Assembly (NCBI GenBank): GCA_025506515.1
Contig: JACCIX010000041.1
Span: forward strand, 1-64,000
Source of the DNA: Flaveria trinervia
Lineage: Eukaryota > Streptophyta > Magnoliopsida > Asterales > Asteraceae
Direction of reading: 5' to 3'
Length of the DNA: 64,000 nucleotides
Under the pieces are notes generated by a model, which was not told the DNA's origin, made no database searches, and saw only the letters and a program-made list of their open reading frames with translations. Numbering within the stretch: position 1 is the stretch's first letter; every line of letters begins with the position of its first letter. The position numbers and the translations under genes were made by a program. Shown here piece by piece: positions 46,450-56,142 of the stretch.

Positions 46450-47213
46450 GTTTAGTATTTAAAAGTTTGGAACAATGTAATATTTAATTCTTTATATACT
46501 TGTGATATTTTGAGTTATATTCATTTTAGCATGTATACATCCATGAATATGTTTATATGCTAAATGTCATAGTCGGTCATGTTTGTGGGAATAATATGAA
46601 CGTAAGACTATTATGAACATGGATTGGTGGATCTTCATAAGGAATGAATATAGAGCAATTGGTTGCTGCCAAAGTTCATAGATATTTGTGAGATACAAAT
46701 ATTGGACTGACACGCATCTCAATTTTACTACATGGAATCTTCTAGATTGATCATAAGTAAATTTGAGTAAAGGCGAATATCATTTGGTATCCTCCGACCT
46801 GAGATACATATTGGGTTTTGATATTCACCAAATGTTATACCTTGAGCTAGTTCTTCACTGCTCTGAAATAATGGGCAGTATATAAGGCTATGTTTAGGTG
46901 TGACACGAGGTGATTGTGAAAAATGTATGTAGTCAAGATGGAATTTGTTCCTCTTATTTGTCGAGAGCAAGATGTCTAAGGCCTGATTAAGTTAAATTAA
47001 CAAGGAATGATCATTCTATGTCCTTGGATTTAACATGACATTTGTAACAAAAGGATAAATGATTGATTCACCTAAATCATTTCAAGTTGGTTACTTGAAG
47101 GGGATGATGTTATTGAATGGCTTTAAGTCATGCATATTAAGGGTAGTAAACTGTTGTTAGGCGGTATTTACTACTTGTATCAATCTTCTATGAATCTTGT
47201 GCAAGTGGGAGAT
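46450..47213 (+). other. T3 3' non-coding region and polypurine tract
   Basis: 764 bp homologous to 13746-14507 and 27612-28379, ending in CAAGTGGGAGAT just before the LTR. No coding region. Confidence 0.75.
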
Positions 47214-48141
47214 TGTTGGATTCTTTATGCCCAAGACACATAGAATATTGATATGGTTAGTATGTAATGATCCAAGTCGGGTCATACCAATAACAAGCTT
47301 AGCAAACACCAATATAAATATTAAATTGATGATATGATCATGCAATTAAATATATATATACACCAATTTAAGAAATGAATTTTCTAAATAAATTGCATAT
47401 GAGATGAAACAACTTACAAGGATATTTTGTTCATGGGCATTATTTGTCATGTTATTTAAGTTTGTTAAATAACATCAAATAATAATAATAGTGTGTGTAT
47501 AAGTTGTATAATTAAAAGGTTTATTAGATAACTTATTATTGTAATTAGTTAAACAAAATAAAAGGGAGTTTTTGGGGGGAAAACCAAAAATCCTTTTGGG
47601 TTTTGGCCACCCTTTGGAGGGGTTGGTTCCTTTTGGTTTCTTTTGAAGTCTTGGAACATGAAAAACCCTTAACTACACACACACACACACACTCCATCTT
47701 GCTCTCTCTCTCATGCAAAAGTGTCACAAGAACACAAACTCTTCTTTTGAAAGAAAGAGTTCACGGCTGGAATAAGATTCCACAACCTTCTTGATCTGTT
47801 TTGGTTCTCAAATCCTAGCAAGAATGGTGTTTGCTTGATGCTTGTGGGTATGGATGCTTGAGGACACCTCTCCTTGGTGTTTTGGTCATTCAAGAACTTC
47901 ATCTTCTTCATCCAAATTCGTTTTTTCCAGCAACTCTACGAAAGGTAGTTTGTATGATTTGTTTTGGTTGTTTATTATTCTTGTTAGCTAGTTCATACAC
48001 ATATAAATGATCCTTATGTTCTTGGGTTTGTTGTTGTCATGATATGAGCCTTAATTTTCAGATTACATATGATAATATTAAGGTATTATTCCGCTGTGTT
48101 TTCATGTTTCAAAGGTTAAACTACTTTGATATGGTCCAACA
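47214..48141 (+). repeat. T3 3' LTR
   Basis: 928 bp, TGTTGGATTC ... ATGGTCCAACA. It is related to the T1 LTR (AGAATATTGAT-TGGTTAGTA, GATCCAAGTCGGG, CCGCTGTGTTTTCATG). It has short AC and CT repeats (47676-47712). L1 ORF2 resumes directly after it. Confidence 0.85.
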
Positions 48142-51100
48142 ACCCAACACCAGCTGTGTGGATGTGATGGTCATTGACCAATCGGATCAAGTGATGGACT
48201 TGCATGTTTCATCGAAAGTGGATAAAAAGGTCTTCTTCTGCTCTATCATTTATGCTAATAATTACTATATTTCTAGACATCATCTGTGGAATGGCTTGAA
48301 ATACCATAAATGGCTTGTTAAGATAATCCATGGGTTCTTATGGGGGATTTTAATGCAACACTTAATCTGGATGATCAACTTATGGGACCGTCAAGGTTTG
48401 ATATTAGTATGAGGGAGTTTAGGGAATGTGTGGAGGAGATTGAAGTTGCTGATGTGAATGCTTCTGGTTGTCATTTTACGTGAACTAGAAGCCGAAGACT
48501 GGTGTGGGCATTTTTAAAAAGCTTGATCGGGTTATGTGCAATGAACCGTTCTTAGATAAATTTAGTATGGTAAGTGCTGTATTCTAGCCTCGTCGATTAT
48601 CGATCACTGTCCTTGTGTTATGAAGATTCCTTCTATGAATCGTCACAAGCCAAGGCCTTTCAAGCTGGCGAATTTCCTGCTATATAAACTTGAATGTGCT
48701 AGGATTGTGGAAGATGCTTGGACCAAAAGTGTGGTAGATGTTCCTCAATTTCAAGTTACTAAGAAATTGAAAGCCCTCAAAACACCTCTTAGGTCTCTTT
48801 TGTTCAAACAAGGAACCAATGTGTCTAAATATAGAGTAGAATTGGATGAGGTGCAGCTCCAAATCGATAAGGACCTGTATGATTCTTCTTTAAGAAGCTG
48901 TGAATAGGTGCTTCTAAAATCTTTTCATGATGCAGCCTTAGATGAAGAAATATTCATTAAGCAAAAATCTAAGGTGCAATGGCTTGCTAAAGGTGACTCA
49001 AATACCCTCTATTTTCATTCTATTCTTACAACTAAGCACAATCGGAGTAGAGTGGACACTACTCGGGATGTTAATGGAGTCATGTATGAAGGTGGGGATG
49101 TGGAGAAAGTTTTTGTCAAATTTTATGAGGATTTCTTGGGCCGTGAGGGTGATACCACAGTGTCAACGCCTCATGATCTATTTGTTCATAAAGTTAACTC
49201 ATCTCAGGCAGTTCATATGACTAGAAGTGTGTCTTCATAGGAGGTTAAACAAGCTATGTTTTCTGTTGTTGACAATAAGGCACCAGATGGTTTTAGCTCT
49301 ACTTTATTTAAGAAGTTTTGGACTCTTATTGGAGGTGATGTGTTTCTAGCTGTTAAGGACTTCTTCTCTAAACATAAGTTGCTAAAAGAGTGGAACCATA
49401 CCATTATTGCTCTTATTCCTAAGGTGGAAACTCCCATGGTGGTTATGGATTATCGTCCCGTATCTTGCTGTAATGTGTTGTTCAAGTGTATCACCAAAAT
49501 TCTGTCCAAACGTATTAAGGGTGTGCTGAATAACATCATTAGTATTAATCAGTCAGCTTTTATTCCGGGAAGGAGAATTTCAGACAATATTCTTTTAACA
49601 CACGAGTTAATGCATAATTATCTTAGGAATATGGGTCCTCCGCGCTGTGCATTTAGAATTGATATTCAGAAGCATATGACACAGTAAGTTGGGGTTTCTT
49701 AAGGAGGATTCTTATGGGCTTTGTTTTTCCGGTTTTAATCATGGAATGGATCATGCTTTGTGTTTCATCATCATCCTTTTCGGTATGTGTCAATGGTAAT
49801 ATATGTGGTTATTTTCAAGGAAAGCGTGGGTTAAGACAAGGTGATCCTTTGTCGCCTTATCTTTTTACTCTCGTTATGGAGGTTCTTATGATGTTACTAT
49901 ATAAAGCTACCAGGATTGACAACCGGTTCAGATTCCACAACAAGTGTGACAAACAACGGCTTGTTAACCTGTGTTTCGCGGATGATTTATGTATGTTTGC
50001 GAGAGGTGATTTACATTCAGCCAAGTGCATTATGGAGGCTTTAAAGATGTTTGAAAATATGTCTGGCCTTGTTCCAAGTGTCCAGAAGAGCACCGTGTAT
50101 TTTTGTAATGTCTAGGATAATGTGAAATTTGCGATTCTTGAGATTATGCCATTTAGGGAAGGTCCTTTACCTGTGAAGTACTTAGGTGTCCCTCTTATTT
50201 CATCTTGATTACTTTATAATGATTGTATGATCCTGCTTGACAGAATGGATAGTAGAATTCTTGATTGGAGAAACAAATGCTTATCGTTTGCTGGGAGGTG
50301 TCAATTAATTCTCTCAGTCCTATTGGCTTTACATGTATATTGGTCCTTGGTTTTGATTCTTCCTAAATGGGTTATAAAAGGTTAGAAGCTAAGATGAATG
50401 ATTTCCTTTGGTGTCAAGGTCCATGCAAATTGGTAAAGAAAAAGTTTCATGGAAGAATATGTGGAAACCAAAATATGAGGGTGGGCTGGGTTTTAGAAGA
50501 GTCGAGGAGAGTAATAAAGCTTTAATGACATTTCAGGTTTGGAGCATTCTCTCTCATCATGACGGTAGATTGGGTGTGGAAGTATCGGCTAAAAGAACGT
50601 AATTTTTGGACTATTAAAGTTCCATCTAATTGTGCTTGGATCTGGTGGAAGATCTTAATGTTACGTCCATGTATTCGTAAGTTTTTTTTGTCTAGTATTG
50701 GTAATGGGATGGAGACTTCATTATTGTATGATAATTGGTGTTCTTTGAGTCCATTGGCTGATGTTTTATCGAACCGTAACGTTACAAGGGCTGGATTCAG
50801 CTTAAACTCTAGGGTGGCGGATGTGTATTCAAATGGTAACTGGAACTGGCCTATGGAATGGGTTTCTAAGAATCCGGATCTCCTTAATGTGCAGCACACT
50901 CTTGATGTATATCAGTTTGATATTATCCAATAGAAGGATGGCAATATTATTTCGGATTCTCAACAACAGCCGTTTGGCAATCGATCAAGGCTCGTGGAGT
51001 GGAAGTTCAATGGCATAATAGTGTATGGTTCTCTAATGTATCCCTCGTCATGCGTTTTTACATTGGCTTATTATGCAGGGTAAATTGTTACAAGATAAGA

Positions 51101-51535
51101 TTCTTCAATGACCACCGTCTCAAAGAAAATCCATGAATGTTATGGCTTGCTCGCTTTGTTTAGAAGATTTTGATTCTCATTCCCATTTATTTTTTGAGTG
51201 CAAATATTTGACTATTGTGTGGAATGCTGTCAAGACTAAAATAGGAATGCATCGAGTTAATTAGAATTGGTTAGATATTATGGCTTGGGTTACTGCTAAT
51301 GTAAATCGAGGAGGCTTATGGATGTGTTAGGCCGTATAGCGGTTGCGGCTACATCGTATATGGTTTGGCAGGAGAGAATAATAGGATATTTCTAAACAAT
51401 GCATGACCTCTTGATTTATTGCTTGGCATCATTTTGGATACTATACGGTGTAGCCTTATGAAGTTGAAGGTTCGCAAAACATTGGGGGTTATGATGATTC
51501 TTAAAGATTGGAAGATTGAAGATATTGAAACAGCC
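48142..51535 (+). pseudogene. L1 ORF2 (endonuclease, reverse transcriptase, zinc region), broken
   Basis: Begins inside the apurinic-type endonuclease (CVDVMVIDQSDQVMDLHVSS). The metal-site motif GDFN is at 48343-48354, and the DHCP motif, which normally reads SDHCP, is at 48602-48613 with the Ser replaced by Ile. RT: NKAPDGFSSTLFKKFW, IIALIPKVETPMVVMDYRPV, SAFIPGRRISDNILLTHEL (49256-49687), KRGLRQGDPLSPYLFTLVME (49815-49880) and catalytic FADD at 49975-49986. A C-terminal CSLCLEDFDSHSHLFFEC (about 51150-51200) matches the zinc-binding end of plant L1 RTs. The protein nicks target DNA and primes reverse transcription there. Stops and frameshifts, for example near 48900, 49240, 49687 and 50115, inactivate it; the N-terminus is lost at the T3 junction. 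Confidence 0.88.
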
Positions 51536-51721
51536 TAGACTCTTACTTATGTAGGATGATTATTTTAGTAATCTTGTTTCTATGTAATGTCATTTCTTGG
51601 TTTCATATAAATGGGGTATGCCCTGTTTATGAACTAGCATAGAAATCTTTTATGCTACTTGCTTGTATTTTGTTTTGTTGATGTATATAAATCACCGGGG
51701 TAACGCTTTACCCAAAAAAAA
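51536..51721 (+). other. L1 3' end with short poly(A)
   Basis: About 180 bp ending GGGGTAACGCTTTACCC followed by eight A residues (51714-51721), the last of which merge with the target duplication. GGGTAA and TTACCC form a small terminal stem. No coding region. Confidence 0.8.
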
Positions 51722-51727
51722 GCTGAC

Positions 51728-52005
51728 CTTTATGCATAATATTTGGCAAGTAATGCTGATGCTGAGGATGGCAACATGGAGCTACTTGGAGAGAAATGGA
51801 TGACATTCCTGTTTAGAAAATCTTTTATTGTAATTTAGGAAAAAAAGTACTATATTTTATTTACAAATGAAGGACAAATGTACGAGTACAATATGATTTC
51901 CAAGTTTTAAATGAACGTCTAATTATTTCCGCTGCGTTTTTATTATTAAAATGGTTTTTGCTATGATTAACCAACTGTGAGGCTTCCCGGGAACTGGGCC
52001 TTACA
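51728..52005 (+). repeat. Y1 gypsy LTR, third fragment (end of first LTR)
   Basis: Continues the LTR from 41019 to its end GGGCCTTACA. It matches 52433-52683 (GGTAATGATGC, ACCAACTGT-AG, GGAAC-G-GCCTTACA). It is followed with no gap by a second LTR copy. Confidence 0.78.
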
Positions 52006-52683
52006 TGTAAAGAGAATGGGAAGATAATAGTACTGAGAAGTGGAACTTAACGAATGTTACCTTGACCTGTATGATGATGAAAATTCTTGCAAGCACTATG
52101 ATGGACTTCACTTATGTGAGTTCATGTATGATGATGGATCCATATTCATGAGCCGGCTATGTGCCTTGTAGTGTGGATCAACTATCTGGGGTTAGTTACC
52201 ATGATGATGTGTACCGACAGGAATCGACATTTGTTATCGGTCAACAAGGAGCTCTTGCTTTGTGCAATCTCGTTTATGATGAAGTGAAAGATAATGAAAC
52301 GAATGATAAGACATGTATGTAATGATGAATGACCACTCACTAAATGTAAATATTTTGAAATGTATGAATAAGTATTTTATTATAAAACTAGAATTCACTC
52401 AGCGTAGCTGACTTTGTGTGCATAATAATTGGTAGGTAATGATGCAGCTGAGGAGTGCAAGCATGGATGAGATAGCTACTGGAAAGATCCGAGTCTGGCA
52501 TTCTAGATTTTGAGATAATGATTGTAATTAGCAAGTTTTTGTGATACAACAACAAAAAAATAATGTCTTGTCATGTACTTACAATTATATATGAAGAGTT
52601 TAAGTCTGCTGCAAAATGTCATCTTTTAAATGTTTCATGCTATAAATGACCAACTGTAAGCATTCTGGGAACGGTGCCTTACA
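52006..52683 (+). repeat. Y1 gypsy second LTR, 5' truncated
   Basis: 678 bp ending GGTGCCTTACA and followed by a primer site. It lacks roughly the first 300 bp present at 20540-20830, including the GC-rich block. The direct LTR-LTR abutment at 52005/52006 is unusual. Confidence 0.75.
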
Positions 52684-52699
52684 AGTTGGTATCTAAGAC
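52684..52699 (+). other. Y1 primer-binding site
   Basis: AGTTGGTATCTAAGAC directly after the LTR resembles TTGGTATCAGAGC of gypsy chromoviruses, with decay in the 3' half. Confidence 0.7.
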
Positions 52700-54403
52700 A
52701 AAGTTTAAAAGAATTGGATAAACTTATTTTAAAACCAAAACTTAAACTGAGAATGAGACGAAAGGAAAAGGGATGTCAATCCAAGTAGCTACATGTCTGT
52801 AGGTAAATGTTTTATGTAAACCTTTTTATGTAAATTAATGGAAAACGGAATTATGTGCGCATGTTATGTGAATTATGTGGTTTTAGTAGATTTTGATATT
52901 AATGTAGTCAAGATAAGAAATTCTTTGGAAATGAATAGTAAAGTAAGTGGCTAATCACAACTAGCCACTGAATTAGGGACTTACTATACTTGACATAATC
53001 TGAGCTATTACCTTGAATGACCGTGTTGGTATTTGAGTCTTATAGGATTAGAGATGGTTGGTGATAGAATGGAAGGCCATTGGTTTCATGCTAGACTATT
53101 TGTGATGGCCTTAGGAGGATTTGATATAGTCCTATAGATGGATTGGTTAGCAGCCTATGAGGAAAATATCATGTGTCGTAAGAAGATTATTTGATTGATC
53201 GCACCCAATGGGAGTTTGGTGATAATTTATGGCGATAGAGTTTGCACAGTACCGAATGTACATTTCAATGTTGGTGGCGGTGATATTCATGAGACATGGT
53301 TGTGGTGCCTACCCAGCCTATGTTAAGGATGTAGATGTGACAGTACCATGATTGTCGGAAGTATCGGTCGTGTGTGATTTCTCAGACGTGTTCTCGGGAT
53401 GATCTACTAGGTGTGCCACCTGATCGTGAGATTGAGTACTAGATCGATTTGATACTTGGTGCCCAAACTGTTGCTAAGTCACCGTGTCATCTAGCTCCCT
53501 CTGAGATGAAGGAATTGATGATTCAAGTGTAAGAGTAGCTAGATAAGAGGTCCATTCCACTAAGTATCTCTCTATGGGATGCTCTAGTCTTATTTATAAA
53601 GAAAAAAGACTATAGTATGATGATGTGCATTGACTACCATGAGTTAAATAAGTTGACAATGAAGAATCAGTACCCGTTACCAAGGATTGATGACTTTTTT
53701 TATCAGCTCCAAGTGTTAGTTGGTTCTCGAGGAAAGATCTTCGATTTGGTTACCATCAACTGAAGGTTAAGGAGCAAGATATTCCTAAGACAACTTTCTG
53801 CAGTGCGTTACGGACACTATGAATTCCTCGTGATGTCTTTCAGTTTAACCAACGCGCCAGCTGCTTTTATGGACTTGGTGAATCAGTATGTTGCCCGATG
53901 TGGATAAATTGGTGATAGTGTTCATCGACGGCATTTGGATTTATTCAAAAATGAAGAGGAACATGTTGATCATATCTAGAAGTATGGAGATGCTCATAAG
54001 TGAAATGTTATCTGCTAAGTTCTCTAAATCCGTATTTTGGCTACGAGAAGTTTAATTATTGGGTCATGTGGTTAATCCTGAGGGGATCAGGGTGGAACCT
54101 TCAAAGGTTGAAGCAGTGATACAATAGGAACCTCCGAAGATGCCATCCGAGATTCGTAGTTCTTTGGCCTGGTAGGTTATTACAGGAGGTTTATCCAGGA
54201 TTTGCCCAAGATAGCTTCTCCTTTGACTAAGCTGACCCGAAGGACGTGAAGTATGAATATGGTACTAATCAGGAGAATGCTTTCCTAAAACGAAGATGAG
54301 GTTAACTCAAGCCCTATCTTGACATCACCTTAAGGGAATAAGGATCTGGTAGTCTACTCGGATGCCTCGTATGCAGGATTAGGTTGTGTGTTGATGCAAT
54401 GAG
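52700..54403 (+). pseudogene. pol: Y1 degenerate Ty3/gypsy pol (protease, RT, start of RNase H)
   Basis: No long ORF remains, but conserved blocks can be read in shifting frames. A protease-end block GGFDIVL-MDWLAAYEENIMC is at 53110-53175. RT includes MMCIDYHELNKLTMKNQYPL (53619-53680), RYGHYEFLVMSFSLTNAPAA (about 53810-53870) and the catalytic block FIDGIWIYSK (53921-53950). A connection block PEGIRVEPSKVEAV lies near 54080-54120, and the RNase H start LVVYSDASYAGLGCVLMQ at about 54346-54399. The second Asp of the RT catalytic pair has become Gly (GGC at 53930-53932). Gag is essentially absent: only about 350 bp separate the primer site from the protease region. Truncated at 54403 by Y2. 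Confidence 0.85.
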
Positions 54404-55020
54404 TGTAACACCCGAATATTTATTATTTTGAAGCCGGTGAAGAAAGAAAAGAAAATAAAGTTCAAACTTGAAGGACCAAACTCGCCAACGAAGAAAAGTT
54501 AGGAAATGTGGTGATATTAGTAGGGAGAGGGCAGCCCACTCTCCCCACACACCCCACATTTCAGGTTCTTAGAGAGGAGAAGAGAGAAAAAAGAGAGGAA
54601 AAGTGTTGGTTCGAGTCGGTTCGGGTCGCCAAAATTGTCGTGAAGCAAGCCGAATCGAAGCTCTTGTCATTATGCTCGTTTATGTGAGTTCTAGGACCCC
54701 TCTTTTACATGTTTTTGAATGATTTTGGGGCTGGAACACATCTGAAAACCCTTTTTTTCGCATTTTGGGTGAAAACCCGATGTATGCGTGTATGTATGTG
54801 TAGACCCGTTTGGGGCTTGATTTCTTGCTTGGTTGTGCTTGAATAATGTTATGGTATGCATCCCTAAGGTTTAGGATGGTTGATTAGGCTAAAATGGTTA
54901 GATGAGGGGCCGAAAACCCTCGGCTGCAGTCGGGATGAACTGCATTCTGCATCAGTTAGGGTTAGGCGACCGACTGGAGGCCGAATGAGGCCATACGGCC
55001 GATTAGGGTGTGATTGGGGT
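54404..55020 (+). repeat. Y2: partial gypsy LTR
   Basis: 617 bp beginning TGTAACACCCGAATA, a typical start of plant gypsy chromovirus LTRs, placed exactly where Y1 RNase H breaks off. The preceding ATGAG (54399-54403) would be the target duplication. It includes a purine-rich block (54567-54605) and a TTTTACATGTTTTTGAATG region common in such LTRs. S5 interrupts it at 55021; whether it is a solo LTR or the end of a full element cannot be seen. Confidence 0.65.
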
Positions 55021-55918
55021 TGTTGGACCAAAAGAACCAATGAGCCAAGATAAGAAAACCTCTAAGTCCCACATGATATCACAACAACTGCTGAAGGCTT
55101 CATCAGCAGTTGACAAGTGCTGAAGACTTCAACAGCTGAAGACTAAAGTGCTGAAGCTCAACAGCTGAAGAACACAAGTGCTGAAGCTGAACAGCTGAAG
55201 AACACAAGTGCTGAAGCTCAACAGCTGAAGAACACAAGTGCTGAAGCTGAACAGCTGAAGAACACAAATGCTGAAGCTGAAGACCAAAGTACTGAAGTAC
55301 AACAGCTGAAGAGTCTACAAGTGCTGAAGATCAACAACTGGTGTACAAAGTCTGAAGACAAAGACTGAAGACATCAGCTGATGATATCTACTGAAGTCAT
55401 CAGCTGATGAAACGTCTAAAGTTCAAGTCTGAAGACCAAGTACTGAAGTTTCAGTAGTTTGTCACAACAGCTGAAGAGTATTTCTTCAGTAGTTGTGATA
55501 TCAGTAGTTTTATAAACGACTGAAGAGCTTGTTCTTCAGTCGTTGTAGTATCAGTAGTTTTATGTTTTTCAGTAGTTGTAGTAACTGATAACACTTAGTA
55601 TTTTTGTAAGAAGATGTCAGCTGTTTTGACATCTTCAGTAGTTGTGTTTCAGTTGAAATAATTCTGTTAGATGTCACTATCAAGTGACATCAGCAGACGT
55701 CACATCTCTATATAAGAGGTGTCGACCTAATTGTAAGTGTGACATTCCGTTACCACGAAAGCGAATATTGAATGAAATATATCTGCAGAATTCTCTCTAT
55801 CTATAACCGTTTTTGTTCTTCATTGAATATCTTTTCGTTCTTGTGAATGGCTAATTCATTGTTAGAATTCCGCTGCTATACTCTCTAATCAATCAAACGT
55901 AGATCAGTGATCCTAACA
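55021..55918 (+). repeat. S5 5' LTR
   Basis: 898 bp, TGTTGGACC ... GATCCTAACA. The TATA box is CTATATAAG (55708-55716), with GACGTCA just upstream (about 55696-55702). U3 includes four tandem 30-bp units (55149-55268) found only in this copy, plus the family palindromes, e.g. AACGACTGAAG / CTTCAGTCGTT around 55515-55545. Confidence 0.92.
55149..55268 (+). repeat. Four 30-bp tandem repeats in the S5 U3
   Basis: Units at 55149, 55179, 55209 and 55239, each of the form TGCTGAAGCTSAACAGCTGA plus AGAACACAAG. Position 11 alternates C, G, C, G, which points to duplication of a 60-bp pair. A fifth partial unit starts at 55269. Confidence 0.92.
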
Positions 55919-55919
55919 A

Positions 55920-56142
55920 GTGTATCAGAGCAGGTTAATCATTGATCGATCTAACAATTGATCATTGAAACTGCTAATTGATATCTATGTTTGATTGAAT
56001 TAGCATATTCGCAAGAACTGGTTATAGATTATTGAATTTCTGTCGCTTTCGTTCATTTATTTTGAGATCTCTCTTGGTTCAATTGGTTGTTGTGTTTTGT
56101 TCTAAATCTGTTTTAGCCTAATTGAATTTGATTGAATCTGAG
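55920..56142 (+). other. S5 primer-binding site and leader
   Basis: GTGTATCAGAGCAG (55920-55933) is the initiator-tRNA-Met site with one substitution (TGG to TGT region). About 210 bp of leader follow to the gag ATG at 56143; nothing else recognised. Confidence 0.82.

Larger units (their letters stand above)
43503..48141 (+). mobile_element. T3: copia element (T family), 5' truncated
   Basis: Starts abruptly in the protease to pre-integrase interval (TSLTRNIIL) without LTR, primer site or gag, and ends with a complete 3' LTR. It is fused inside L1 between ORF1 and the ORF2 endonuclease. It is the most degraded of the three T copies. Either a 5'-truncated insertion or a deletion that also took L1 sequence would explain the structure. 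Confidence 0.82.
41020..51718 (+). mobile_element. L1: plant L1-type LINE with T3 nested inside
   Basis: Non-LTR retrotransposon with a 5' non-coding region, ORF1 (DUF4283-like plus CCHC), ORF2 (endonuclease, reverse transcriptase, C-terminal zinc region), a short 3' end and an A-run, flanked by a 9-bp duplication. T3 copia sequence (43503-48141) sits between ORF1 and the endonuclease; the end of ORF1 and the start of ORF2 are missing there. Removing T3 leaves about 6.1 kb. Both ORFs are broken. Confidence 0.9.

Noticed and set aside
49256..50115. Host reverse-transcriptase-like gene
   Set aside because: The RT block belongs to an L1 with endonuclease, zinc end, poly(A) and target duplication.
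54314..54559. Minus-strand 81-codon ORF across the Y1/Y2 boundary
   Set aside because: It crosses an insertion junction and is antisense to gypsy sequence.
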